Source of the DNA: Pseudomonas chlororaphis
GTDB lineage: Bacteria; Pseudomonadota; Gammaproteobacteria; Pseudomonadales; Pseudomonadaceae
Assembly (NCBI RefSeq): GCF_000783395.1
Contig: NZ_JSFK01000027.1
Location: 1 to 64,000 of the forward strand
Reading direction: 5' to 3'
DNA length: 64,000 nt
Shown: piece after piece, positions 42,981 through 50,893 of the stretch
How positions within the stretch are numbered: position 1 is the stretch's first letter
Layout of the letters: each line of letters starts with the position of its first letter
The notes under the pieces: generated by a model
The model's input: the letters and a program-made list of their open reading frames with translations, nothing else
The model's database searches: none
What the model was told of the DNA's origin: nothing
Position numbers and translations under genes: made by a program

Positions 42981-44822
42981 ATGGTCAAACCACCGAAGCG
43001 CGTGGCTGGGGTCACTCCGCCCGATATCAGCCCAAATACCGGTAGCACGTCCTCCAGAGCTGCCGGCGGAAACCCGGCAAGCGCAGACGCCGACACAGGT
43101 CTGCCAGGCAATTCTGCGCGCCAGCCGTCGGTGCAGGTCAACGAGACTCCTGCGCCTTACTCACGGATCGAGGCCGCGCTGCGATCAATCACTTGGCCTG
43201 CCGATCAAGTACATCTGCTTCAACGTCTGGATCCCGACAGCGGGCTGTTCACCAGCCCGGATGGCAAGCTGTATGCCCACGTTGAAAATGAAGGACATCT
43301 GCTGGTCGAGATCCACTACGATGGCCGCTACCAGATCCCCTTCAACTTCGCCCCGCACTTGCCCGGCCCCTTCCTCATCAAGACCGAGCGCCAACCTGTG
43401 TGGACGTTCGAGAGACCGACCTGGCTGACGCAGCATTCGGAGAGCGACAGTCAAAATGCAGCCGCTGAGAGCATCCCTGCAGAACATCCGGTCTACCTGG
43501 CTGCCGACACTGCCGCCCTGCTCTCTCCCCCCCTGCATACACCGGACGGCATTCGCTACGACAAGCACCGCAAAACCTATATCGATACCGCTGAAGGAAC
43601 CGTCATGGTGCGTAAAAACACCAACGGTGAGTATCAGCAAACGTCCGCGAACGTGCGCGATGCACCCGCCTTGTTGTTCGAACAAATTTCCGGGACGCGA
43701 CTGTGGCGCCGCAAAACCGGGCAAACCGATTCTGCAGCAGCACGTTCGCAGCAGGGAAAACACAAAGCCCCAACTGATACGCCGCAGCCATCGGCAGGCC
43801 CAAGCAAGCGACTGCATCAGGAAGAAGGGACTGACGCCACCCACGCGCTGACCGAGAGTTTGCTGTCGGCCAATCCCGACGCGATCAACCTGAGTTTCGG
43901 CTTATGGCGCAACTGGGGACAGAGTGTCCGCCCACAATCTGGCCAGCATATCGAGATAGACGGGCAGTATTACCGGGTAATGCAACAGGACTTGGGTGCC
44001 AACCCGCGACTGGTCTATGTGCAACATCCGTTGTTCTCACCCGCCTTGTACGACACCTTCGAATACATGCTGCGGGATAACCCGTCGTTGCAGCCGAAAT
44101 GGGCGGTTAAACGAGACAACCAATGGACGGTACTGGACAGCGTCGTGCCCTTTGAGATGCCGATCACTCAGTACATATCCAGAACCTTCAAATATCTCTC
44201 GGATCAATCGGTCAACTCACTCGCCCGAGCCATGTTCAATCAGGCGAACCGATCCGAAATCATCATTGCTCCCGGTCTCGCGTTGATGAACCAGGTGTTT
44301 CGTTACTGGGCAAACAGGGATCAGCGCAGAGCGCCGCGTCGAGAACTGGCTGACCCGTTACTCATGTTGCGCCCTGTTTCCGGAACGGAAGAAACCCTGG
44401 CGATTCCCTCCTCGCTGGGCGAAGGATTGATGCGACTGGACTTTGATCCCGGACGCTTTTCCCGGCATTGGAACGAGTATGCCGCGGCACCCACTGTGCC
44501 CAATTTGCGAAGGCTGTTCAGCCAGCTTCTGGAAGATGACGGCTACGTGCTGAATCGCACATTTGCCGAGAACGAATTGCTGTTTCACCGCGAGAAAATC
44601 GATCACGTATTTGTGCTGAAACTGCCTCCTCTTATCAACGGGAGGTTGCAGCGATTTCAGCGTGAGCGTTTTAAAGACAGTGACATCGTGCTGCATACAT
44701 CCAGCAACGAGCCAAAGCCACTTTCGGCTTACAGCAAAGACAAAAAGATCAGCTACCTGCTTGGTGGAACCCAGACAGATGTTCTGGGGCAGACAACGCT
44801 GTTCATTTTCAAAGATCAATGA
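42981..44822 (+). CDS. Island paralog 3 (613 residues)
   Basis: It starts MVKPPKRVA and has both modules: module 1 from residue 88 (GLFTSPDGKLYAHVENEG) and module 2 from residue 189 (DGIRYDKHRKTYIDTAEGT, KNTNGEYQQTSA, FEQISGTRLWR). The linker motif is AGPSKRLHQEE (about 272). The C-terminal domain is as in the others (WRNWGQSVRP, GQYYRVMQQD, VYVQHPLFS, DTFEYMLRD, PFEMPITQYIS, RLDFDPGRF, LLGGTQTDV). No signal peptide or membrane helix. It follows paralog 2 by 95 bp; paralog 4 follows by 49 bp, consistent with one transcript. Confidence 0.8.
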   Translation: MVKPPKRVAGVTPPDISPNTGSTSSRAAGGNPASADADTGLPGNSARQPSVQVNETPAPYSRIEAALRSITWPADQVHLLQRLDPDSGLFTSPDGKLYAHVENEGHLLVEIHYDGRYQIPFNFAPHLPGPFLIKTERQPVWTFERPTWLTQHSESDSQNAAAESIPAEHPVYLAADTAALLSPPLHTPDGIRYDKHRKTYIDTAEGTVMVRKNTNGEYQQTSANVRDAPALLFEQISGTRLWRRKTGQTDSAAARSQQGKHKAPTDTPQPSAGPSKRLHQEEGTDATHALTESLLSANPDAINLSFGLWRNWGQSVRPQSGQHIEIDGQYYRVMQQDLGANPRLVYVQHPLFSPALYDTFEYMLRDNPSLQPKWAVKRDNQWTVLDSVVPFEMPITQYISRTFKYLSDQSVNSLARAMFNQANRSEIIIAPGLALMNQVFRYWANRDQRRAPRRELADPLLMLRPVSGTEETLAIPSSLGEGLMRLDFDPGRFSRHWNEYAAAPTVPNLRRLFSQLLEDDGYVLNRTFAENELLFHREKIDHVFVLKLPPLINGRLQRFQRERFKDSDIVLHTSSNEPKPLSAYSKDKKISYLLGGTQTDVLGQTTLFIFKDQ

Positions 44823-44871
44823 CCGAGCAGGACAGTGAGCAAAAAGACATGAATCGCTTAGAGACACTTCA

Positions 44872-46758
44872 ATGACCAAACCTACAAAGATCACGGTTCG
44901 CCCTGCGTCGCCCGACACCTCGACGATGAACAGATCCGGCGCTGGCAGTGGCAGCGTCAAAATCACCGGTAGCTCTGACACTTTTGCACCAGTTACGAAT
45001 CAACAACCGGACACTTCCACTACCAATACGCCTGGCAGCGAAGTAACTGGCGAACCACGTGTTGTGGTGAGTTACAAAACCGATCCGTTGGTCACACAAG
45101 CCAATGCCAGACTGACCGAAATATCCCTGCCGGAATTTCAGACTCATCTGCTAAAGCCGCACGAATCTGTCGACGGGTTATTGGTAAGCCCCGACGGTCA
45201 GACATACGCAAAACTGGAAGAAGGTGGTCATTACCGGGTTGAACTCAACGCCGCCGGTGACTACCAGATTCCCTGGCCCGCGGCGCCGGGCGTGACACCG
45301 CCGATTCTGAAAAAAATCGACGGCCAGTCACTTTGGCGAGTCGAGGCGCAGTGGTACACGGCACAAGCCAGACAAATGAGTCTGTCAGAGCAGCAACGGA
45401 CTGCCGAACCGTTGCGAGCGATTATCCTCGTCGACCCGCACCTGGCGACCCTTCTCCCTGCCGCGCGGGAGTCCCCGGACGGCATCCGCAAAGGACCGCG
45501 CGGGAAAACCTATGTCGATATCGCCGACGGAACCATCCTGGTTCGCAGGAGTGAACAAGGCGAATACAAACTGGCTTCTGCAACAACGATCAATGTGCCG
45601 GATATAACCTTCGAGCAGATTCCGGGGCAATTCGTCTGGCGCCCTAAATTGCAGACCAAAATCGATACACAAAAAGCTCCACAACCAGGTAGTTCTCGTA
45701 CCCTCACACAGTCCGGGAAGCTCGGCCCGAGCCCAATCAAACGCCCTCGACTGCCTGAAGACAGTGATCCTCTCAATCCCTTCGTACTCATGGGCATCAG
45801 TGAATTATGGAAGGGCTGGGGAACTACGACGAAACCGTCAGCCGGCGACTCCATCGAAATCGCCGGCAAGCATTTTGCGATACTGGATCAGCCAACCTAC
45901 GCTGTTGACGCCTTTGCCTTCATCAAGCCGCCACTGTTTTCTGCTACTCGTTTCGATGCTTTCGAACAGTTGCTGCTGACCCATCCCGAGTTACAACCAA
46001 GGGGGGCGGTGAAGTTGGCGGACAATACGGGGGACGGCAGTGACGCATGGAGAATTGTCGAGAGCCGGCCATTTGAAAAAAGCCTGACTCAATATGTCAG
46101 CGATCAGTTCCCCTATCTTTCCGAGCACTCTGCAAATAATGCCGCACGGGAGATGTTCAATCGGGCCAGTCACTCCAACAAAATCACCGGCACCGGGATC
46201 AGTGCATTGTTCGAGACGTTCAAGTACTGGGAAAATCGCTCTGTTTTTGTCGGCGATAACAGAGTCGTACGCCAAGACTTGAGCGACCCGCTAATGCTCC
46301 TCTCGCCGCTCGCGATCGACGTATTTGGCTTCATTCGTATGCCACAACCGTCCGCTGAAGGTCTGCAAAGAATCGACTTCAATCCGAAACTGCTCTCCGG
46401 CTCACAACATCAAAGGGGTCGCCGATCAACGCGGGCACTGTTCAAAGATCTTCTTAGCGCACACGGCTACTACATTGCCCATGATTTTGGCGCCAGCCAC
46501 GGGAATGCCTTGTTGATAAAGCGAACAGGGGTTGACCAGGTTTTCGTCATGTTTATGGACAGGGTTCAAAACACCTCCGTTTTTCTCCCCGATCCAATTG
46601 CCTGGCTCAAAAAACGAGTCGTTGCCGACAACATGGACGCCCATGTCAAAGATGACCTGAAGGAGCATTTGCACACGAACAGGATCATTTTTTTGCTGGG
46701 CACCAACGAACCTCTCCCGACTCACGAACATAACCTTGTCGTCACCCGACACAGCTGA
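44872..46758 (+). CDS. Island paralog 4 (628 residues)
   Basis: The longest and most divergent of the four. It starts MTKPTKITV. Module 1 (from about residue 101: GLLVSPDGQTYAKLEEGGHY) and module 2 (from 203: DGIRKGPRGKTYVDIADGT, RRSEQGEYKLASA, FEQIPGQFVWRPK) are clear. The linker carries the basic GPSPIKRPRLPED (285-297). The C-terminal domain keeps the ordered blocks WGTTTKPSAGDSIEI, GKHFAIL, FDAFEQLL, FEKSLTQYVS, FPYLSEHS, DPLMLL, RIDFNPKL but the last strand is altered (LLGTNEPL). No terminator with a T-run was seen directly after it on the plus strand. Function unknown. Confidence 0.8.
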   Translation: MTKPTKITVRPASPDTSTMNRSGAGSGSVKITGSSDTFAPVTNQQPDTSTTNTPGSEVTGEPRVVVSYKTDPLVTQANARLTEISLPEFQTHLLKPHESVDGLLVSPDGQTYAKLEEGGHYRVELNAAGDYQIPWPAAPGVTPPILKKIDGQSLWRVEAQWYTAQARQMSLSEQQRTAEPLRAIILVDPHLATLLPAARESPDGIRKGPRGKTYVDIADGTILVRRSEQGEYKLASATTINVPDITFEQIPGQFVWRPKLQTKIDTQKAPQPGSSRTLTQSGKLGPSPIKRPRLPEDSDPLNPFVLMGISELWKGWGTTTKPSAGDSIEIAGKHFAILDQPTYAVDAFAFIKPPLFSATRFDAFEQLLLTHPELQPRGAVKLADNTGDGSDAWRIVESRPFEKSLTQYVSDQFPYLSEHSANNAAREMFNRASHSNKITGTGISALFETFKYWENRSVFVGDNRVVRQDLSDPLMLLSPLAIDVFGFIRMPQPSAEGLQRIDFNPKLLSGSQHQRGRRSTRALFKDLLSAHGYYIAHDFGASHGNALLIKRTGVDQVFVMFMDRVQNTSVFLPDPIAWLKKRVVADNMDAHVKDDLKEHLHTNRIIFLLGTNEPLPTHEHNLVVTRHS

Positions 46759-46839
46759 GTGACTTGATAGTCAAGCGGAGCAACGCGCTCCGGAGGTTTC
46801 TGAAGCGGACACGGGCAGATCGCCACAAAACGCGGGCAT

Positions 46840-46865
46840 AAAAAAAGCCCGCAGTGTGAGCGGGC
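46840..46865 (-). terminator. Terminator of uraH
   Basis: GCCCGC (46847-46852) and GCGGGC (46860-46865); read on the minus strand the stem is followed by seven T, 59 bp past the uraH stop. Confidence 0.85.
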
Positions 46866-46923
46866 GAATGACCAAAGAAGCTATATGCGCAGTCGCTTCC
46901 CGGTGGGGGCAGCTGCTTGGGGG

Positions 46924-47277
46924 TCAGCTGCCCCGGTATGTGGAATAGCTGTATGGCGAAATCAGCAATGGCACGTGGTAGTGATCCTGTTCGGCAGAGA
47001 TGCCGAAGCGCAGCACAACCACGTCCAGAAATGCCGGTTCCGGCAACTGCACGCCACGGGCGCGGTAGTAATCACCCGCGTGGAACTGAACCTGATAAAC
47101 GCCGGTACGGTAGTCATCGCCTTGCAGCAGCGGTGCATCGACCCGGCCATCGCTGTTGGTGACCGCACTGGCGACCAATTCCAGTTGCGAACCTTCAACG
47201 CGGTACAGCTCGACCTTGATCGAACTGCCCGGGCAACCGTGTGCAGCGTCCAAAACGTGTGTAGTCAAACGTCCCAT
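46924..47277 (-). CDS. uraH: 5-hydroxyisourate hydrolase (transthyretin-like)
   Basis: The 117-residue transthyretin-like enzyme starts MGRLTTHVLDAAHGCPG, carries the active-site His near residue 7, and ends in the diagnostic YRGS tetrapeptide. It hydrolyses 5-hydroxyisourate, the product of urate oxidation, to OHCU. It is divergent from the puuE-uraD-alc-allA-puuD genes, so all steps from urate to ureidoglycolate breakdown are together. A TTGTACACAA operator-like site overlaps its likely -10 at 47408-47419. Confidence 0.95.
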   Translation of the reverse strand: MGRLTTHVLDAAHGCPGSSIKVELYRVEGSQLELVASAVTNSDGRVDAPLLQGDDYRTGVYQVQFHAGDYYRARGVQLPEPAFLDVVVLRFGISAEQDHYHVPLLISPYSYSTYRGS

Positions 47278-47697
47278 TGATTCTGCGCGCCTGCCTGCGT
47301 GGAGCAGTCAGACTTCGCGCCTCCCGAAGTCAGTTGAAAAGGAGACCGCACCGATTCGGAGCACGAAAAGCTGCGGCGAGCGATTGATTAAGACACTTTT
47401 CAAAAAAATTGTACACAATAAAAACGACATTTTTCACACCACCCCCGCCATTCGGGGGTTTCCTCGAGTTCTGCCAGCAACACGCCTATTCATTGAACCT
47501 CCTATCCATTAGCTGACTGGTCAGGCAGGTTTCTTGCAGGCTTACGCCAATAGCAGCAAAAGATGACAGTCGGTGAAAAATGCGAAAATTCAGGCTTACA
47601 AATTGCGAATAAAGTTGTATACAATCAGCCCATCGCTGTGACGCCAGCCTGCCAGGCCGCCACACCAATCTGTCAACGAACAAGAAGGAAGACTGCA
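47278..47697. promoter_or_regulatory. uraH-puuE divergent control region with two operator-like sites
   Basis: ATTGTACACAAT (47408-47419) overlaps a likely uraH -10 on the minus strand, 131 bp before its start. TTGTATACAA (47615-47624) overlaps the puuE -10 (TATACA at 47618-47623, with CTTACA at 47595-47600 as -35, 17 bp spacing). A GC hairpin ACCCCCG-CCATT-CGGGGGT lies at 47441-47459. Both sites match the motif at the purine permease. The overlap with -10 boxes suggests repression. Confidence 0.6.
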
Positions 47698-48624
47698 GTG
47701 AGCGCTGACTACCCACGCGACCTGATCGGTTACGGCAGTAACCCTCCTCACCCACACTGGCCGGGCAATGCCCGCATCGCCCTGTCGTTCGTACTCAATT
47801 ACGAAGAAGGCGGCGAGCGCAATATTCTGCACGGCGACAAAGAATCCGAAGCCTTCCTGTCTGAAATGGTGGCCGCTCAGCCGCTGCAAGGCGCGCGCAA
47901 CATGAGCATGGAATCGCTTTACGAGTATGGCAGCCGTGCCGGCGTCTGGCGGATCCTGAAACTGTTCAAGGAATTCGACATTCCGCTGACCATCTTCGCC
48001 GTGGCCATGGCCGCCCAGCGCCATCCGGATGTGATCCGCGCGATGGTCGATGCCGGCCACGAAATCTGCAGCCACGGCTACCGCTGGATCGACTACCAGT
48101 ACATGGACGAAGCGCAGGAACGCGAGCACATGCTCGAAGCGATCCGCATCCTCACCGAAATCACCGGCGAGCGCCCACTGGGCTGGTACACCGGCCGCAC
48201 TGGCCCAAACACCCGTCGTCTGGTCATGGAAGAAGGTGGTTTCCTCTACGACTGCGACACCTACGACGACGACCTGCCCTACTGGGAACCGAACAACCCG
48301 ACCGGCAAGCCGCATCTGGTGATCCCGTACACCCTCGACACCAACGACATGCGCTTCACCCAAGTGCAGGGTTTCAACAAGGGTGACGACTTCTTCGAAT
48401 ACCTCAAAGACGCGTTCGACGTGCTCTATGCCGAAGGCGCCGAAGCGCCAAAAATGCTCTCGATCGGCCTGCACTGCCGCTTGATCGGCCGTCCGGGTCG
48501 CATCGCTTCGCTCAAACGCTTTATCGAATACGCTAAAAGTCATGAACAGGTTTGGTTCAGCCGTCGCGTCGACATCGCGCGTCACTGGCACGAAACCCAG
48601 CCGTACCAAGGGGCCGCCCAATGA
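47698..48624 (+). CDS. puuE: Allantoinase PuuE (polysaccharide-deacetylase fold)
   Basis: The 308-residue protein of NodB-like fold has the PuuE-type motifs LSFVLNYEEGGERN, the HEICSHGYRW segment and a C-terminal LSIGLHCRLIGRPGR. It opens allantoin to allantoate. The GTG start (MSADYPRDLIGYG) follows AGAAGGAAG; the longer frame upstream overlaps the operator-promoter region and is dismissed. The stop overlaps uraD by 4 bp. Confidence 0.93.
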   Translation: MSADYPRDLIGYGSNPPHPHWPGNARIALSFVLNYEEGGERNILHGDKESEAFLSEMVAAQPLQGARNMSMESLYEYGSRAGVWRILKLFKEFDIPLTIFAVAMAAQRHPDVIRAMVDAGHEICSHGYRWIDYQYMDEAQEREHMLEAIRILTEITGERPLGWYTGRTGPNTRRLVMEEGGFLYDCDTYDDDLPYWEPNNPTGKPHLVIPYTLDTNDMRFTQVQGFNKGDDFFEYLKDAFDVLYAEGAEAPKMLSIGLHCRLIGRPGRIASLKRFIEYAKSHEQVWFSRRVDIARHWHETQPYQGAAQ

Positions 48625-49136
48625 GCCGCTTTCAAACCCTGCAACCGTCGAGCCTGAGCCGCGACGCTTTCGTCAAAGCCTTCGCCGACATCTATGAACA
48701 TTCGCCATGGGTGGCCGAGAAGGCCTACGACCTGGGCGCGGACGCTTCGATCGACGAGATCGAAACCCTGCACCAGCGCATGAGCGACATCCTGTTGAGC
48801 GCCGATCACGCCAGTCAGCTGGCACTGATCAACGCTCACCCGGACCTGGCCGGCAAAGCCGCCGTCCAGGGCCAACTGACCGAAGCCAGCACCAATGAAC
48901 AGGCTGGCGCCGGTATTCACCAATGCACGGCCGAAGAGTTCCAGCGCTTCACCGAGCTGAACGACGCCTACAAAGCCAAGTTCAAGTTTCCCTTCATCAT
49001 GGCGGTAAAAGGCAGCAACCGGCATCAGATCCTCGCGGCGTTCGAAACGCGTATTCACAACTCGGAAGATACCGAGTTCAAATGCGCGCTGGCGGAGATC
49101 AACAAGATCGCCCTGTTCCGTTTACTGACTCTTTAG
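48621..49136 (+). CDS. uraD: OHCU decarboxylase
   Basis: The 171-residue helical protein starts MSRFQTLQPSSLSRDAFVKA. It carries the conserved INAHPDLAGKAA segment with the catalytic His near residue 70 and the FPFIMAVKG motif. It decarboxylates OHCU stereoselectively to S-allantoin, between UraH and PuuE. The ATG overlaps the puuE stop in ATGA, so the two are translationally coupled. Confidence 0.94.
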   Translation: MSRFQTLQPSSLSRDAFVKAFADIYEHSPWVAEKAYDLGADASIDEIETLHQRMSDILLSADHASQLALINAHPDLAGKAAVQGQLTEASTNEQAGAGIHQCTAEEFQRFTELNDAYKAKFKFPFIMAVKGSNRHQILAAFETRIHNSEDTEFKCALAEINKIALFRLLTL

Positions 49137-49223
49137 CAAGCCTGGCCCGAGTGCATCAAACGCGGAGAGCACCCAGGGCCTCGCAAGCATCCCCAGCCAC
49201 TTATTTAAAGGCAGACAAGAAGA

Positions 49224-50219
49224 ATGAAAGCTTACGCCGTACCTTTCGAAAAATTCGTCAACCTGGCCGATGCCCGTCTGGGCACCAAAATCATCTCGGT
49301 CACCGATGACTGGTTCGCAGACGCCAATCGTCTGTTCCAACCGACCCCGGCCGTATGGAAGGAGGGCGTGTTCGATGACAACGGCAAGTGGATGGACGGC
49401 TGGGAATCGCGCCGCAAGCGCTTCGAAGGCTTCGACAGCGCTGTGATCCGTCTGGGCGTACCGGGCTCGATCAAAGGCGTGGACATCGACACTTCATTCT
49501 TCACCGGCAACTTTCCGCCATCGGCCTCTCTGGAAGCGTGCTTCCTGGCCTCGGGCGAGCCTGATGAAAACACCCAGTGGACGGAAGTGCTGTCGGCCGT
49601 CGAGTTGCAGGGCAACAGCCACCACTACCACGAAATCAGCAACGACCAAGCGTTCAGCCACCTGCGCTTCAACATCTACCCGGACGGCGGTGTCGCCCGT
49701 CTGCGCGTGTACGGCATTCCGTTCCGCGACTGGTCGGCGGTTGGTGACAACGAGCAAGTCGATCTGGCAGCAGCCCTCAATGGTGGCCGCGCCCTCGCCT
49801 GCTCCGACGAACACTTCGGCCGCATGAGCAACATCCTCAACCCGGGCCGCGGCATCAACATGGGCGACGGCTGGGAAACTGCACGTCGTCGCACGCCGGG
49901 CAATGACTGGGTGATCGTCGCGCTGGGTCACCCGGGCGAGATCGAGAAGATCGTCGTCGACACTCTGCACTTCAAAGGCAACTACCCTGACACCTGCTCG
50001 ATCCAGGGCGCGTTCGTGAAAGGTGGTACTGACAGCCAAATCGAAACCCAGTCGCTGTTCTGGCGCGAACTGCTGCCGAGCCAGAAGCTGGAAATGCACG
50101 CCGAACACACCTTCGTCGAGCAGATCAAGGCGCTGGGCCCGATCACTCACATCCGCCTGAATGTGTTCCCGGATGGTGGTGTGAGCCGCCTGCGCGTTCT
50201 CGGCAAGTTCGCTAAATAA
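49224..50219 (+). CDS. alc: Allantoicase
   Basis: The 331-residue protein has two allantoicase repeats, each with a conserved Trp-Glu-x-(R/K)RR segment and a FxGNxPxxxSxxG/A strand: WESRRKRFEGFDSAVIRLG with FTGNFPPSASLEAC, and WETARRRTPGNDWVIVALG with FKGNYPDTCSIQGA. It cleaves allantoate to ureidoglycolate and urea. It lies 87 bp after uraD. Length matches the family. Confidence 0.95.
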   Translation: MKAYAVPFEKFVNLADARLGTKIISVTDDWFADANRLFQPTPAVWKEGVFDDNGKWMDGWESRRKRFEGFDSAVIRLGVPGSIKGVDIDTSFFTGNFPPSASLEACFLASGEPDENTQWTEVLSAVELQGNSHHYHEISNDQAFSHLRFNIYPDGGVARLRVYGIPFRDWSAVGDNEQVDLAAALNGGRALACSDEHFGRMSNILNPGRGINMGDGWETARRRTPGNDWVIVALGHPGEIEKIVVDTLHFKGNYPDTCSIQGAFVKGGTDSQIETQSLFWRELLPSQKLEMHAEHTFVEQIKALGPITHIRLNVFPDGGVSRLRVLGKFAK

Positions 50220-50230
50220 GGTTGAACCCA

Positions 50231-50296
50231 TTCGCGAGCAGGCTCGCTCCCACATTTGGAATACATTCCCCTGTGGGAGCGAGCCTGCTCGCGAAG
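50231..50296. repeat. REP pair, family I (inverted)
   Basis: GCGAGCAGGCTCGCTCCCAC faces GTGGGAGCGAGCCTGCTCGC between alc and allA; it does not seem to separate operons. Confidence 0.8.
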
Positions 50297-50338
50297 GCGT
50301 CACAACAGTCAACACAGAATTCGGATAAGAAGAACAGC

Positions 50339-50842
50339 ATGCGCACACTAACGATTGAACCGCTGACCAAAGAAGCCTTCGCCCCTTTCGGTGACGTCAT
50401 CGAAACCGACGGCAGCGATCACTTCATGATCAACAACGGTTCGACCATGCGCTTCCACAAACTGGCGACGGTCGAAACCGCTCAGCCTGAGGACAACGCG
50501 ATCATCAGCATCTTCCGCGCCGACGCGCAGGACATGCCGCTGACCGTTTGCATGCTGGAACGCCATCCGCTGGGCAGCCAGGCTTTCATTCCGCTGCTCG
50601 GCAACCCCTTTCTGATCGTGGTCGCGCCAGTTGGCGATGAACCTGTATCAGGCTTGGTCCGCGCCTTCGTCACCAACGGCAGGCAGGGCATTAATTACCA
50701 TCGCGGCGTTTGGCACCATCCGGTGCTGACGATCGAAAAGCGGGATGACTTCCTGGTGGTTGATCGCAGTGGCACAGGCAATAACTGCGATGAGCATTTT
50801 TTCAAAGAGGATGAGCGTTTGATCCTCGCCCCCCACCAATAA
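50339..50842 (+). CDS. allA: Ureidoglycolate lyase
   Basis: The 167-residue AllA-type cupin starts MRTLTIEPLTKEAFAPFGDV, the family N-terminus, with the INYHRGVWHHP motif containing the metal or substrate His residues. It splits ureidoglycolate to glyoxylate and urea. A longer frame through the REP is dismissed. The next gene, puuD, starts 51 bp later. Confidence 0.94.
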   Translation: MRTLTIEPLTKEAFAPFGDVIETDGSDHFMINNGSTMRFHKLATVETAQPEDNAIISIFRADAQDMPLTVCMLERHPLGSQAFIPLLGNPFLIVVAPVGDEPVSGLVRAFVTNGRQGINYHRGVWHHPVLTIEKRDDFLVVDRSGTGNNCDEHFFKEDERLILAPHQ

Positions 50843-50893
50843 GAGAAGGTCTGATCACTCGACAACAAGAGTGACAGGCGAGAGGTAAAGACT

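Noticed and set aside
35352..46758. Prophage or transposon origin of the island
   Set aside because: No integrase, transposase, phage structural gene or flanking direct repeat was found; only composition and position suggest insertion.
47441..47459. GC hairpin before puuE as a terminator
   Set aside because: It is not followed by a proper T-run in either direction and lies in the divergent promoter region; it may be a structural or operator element.
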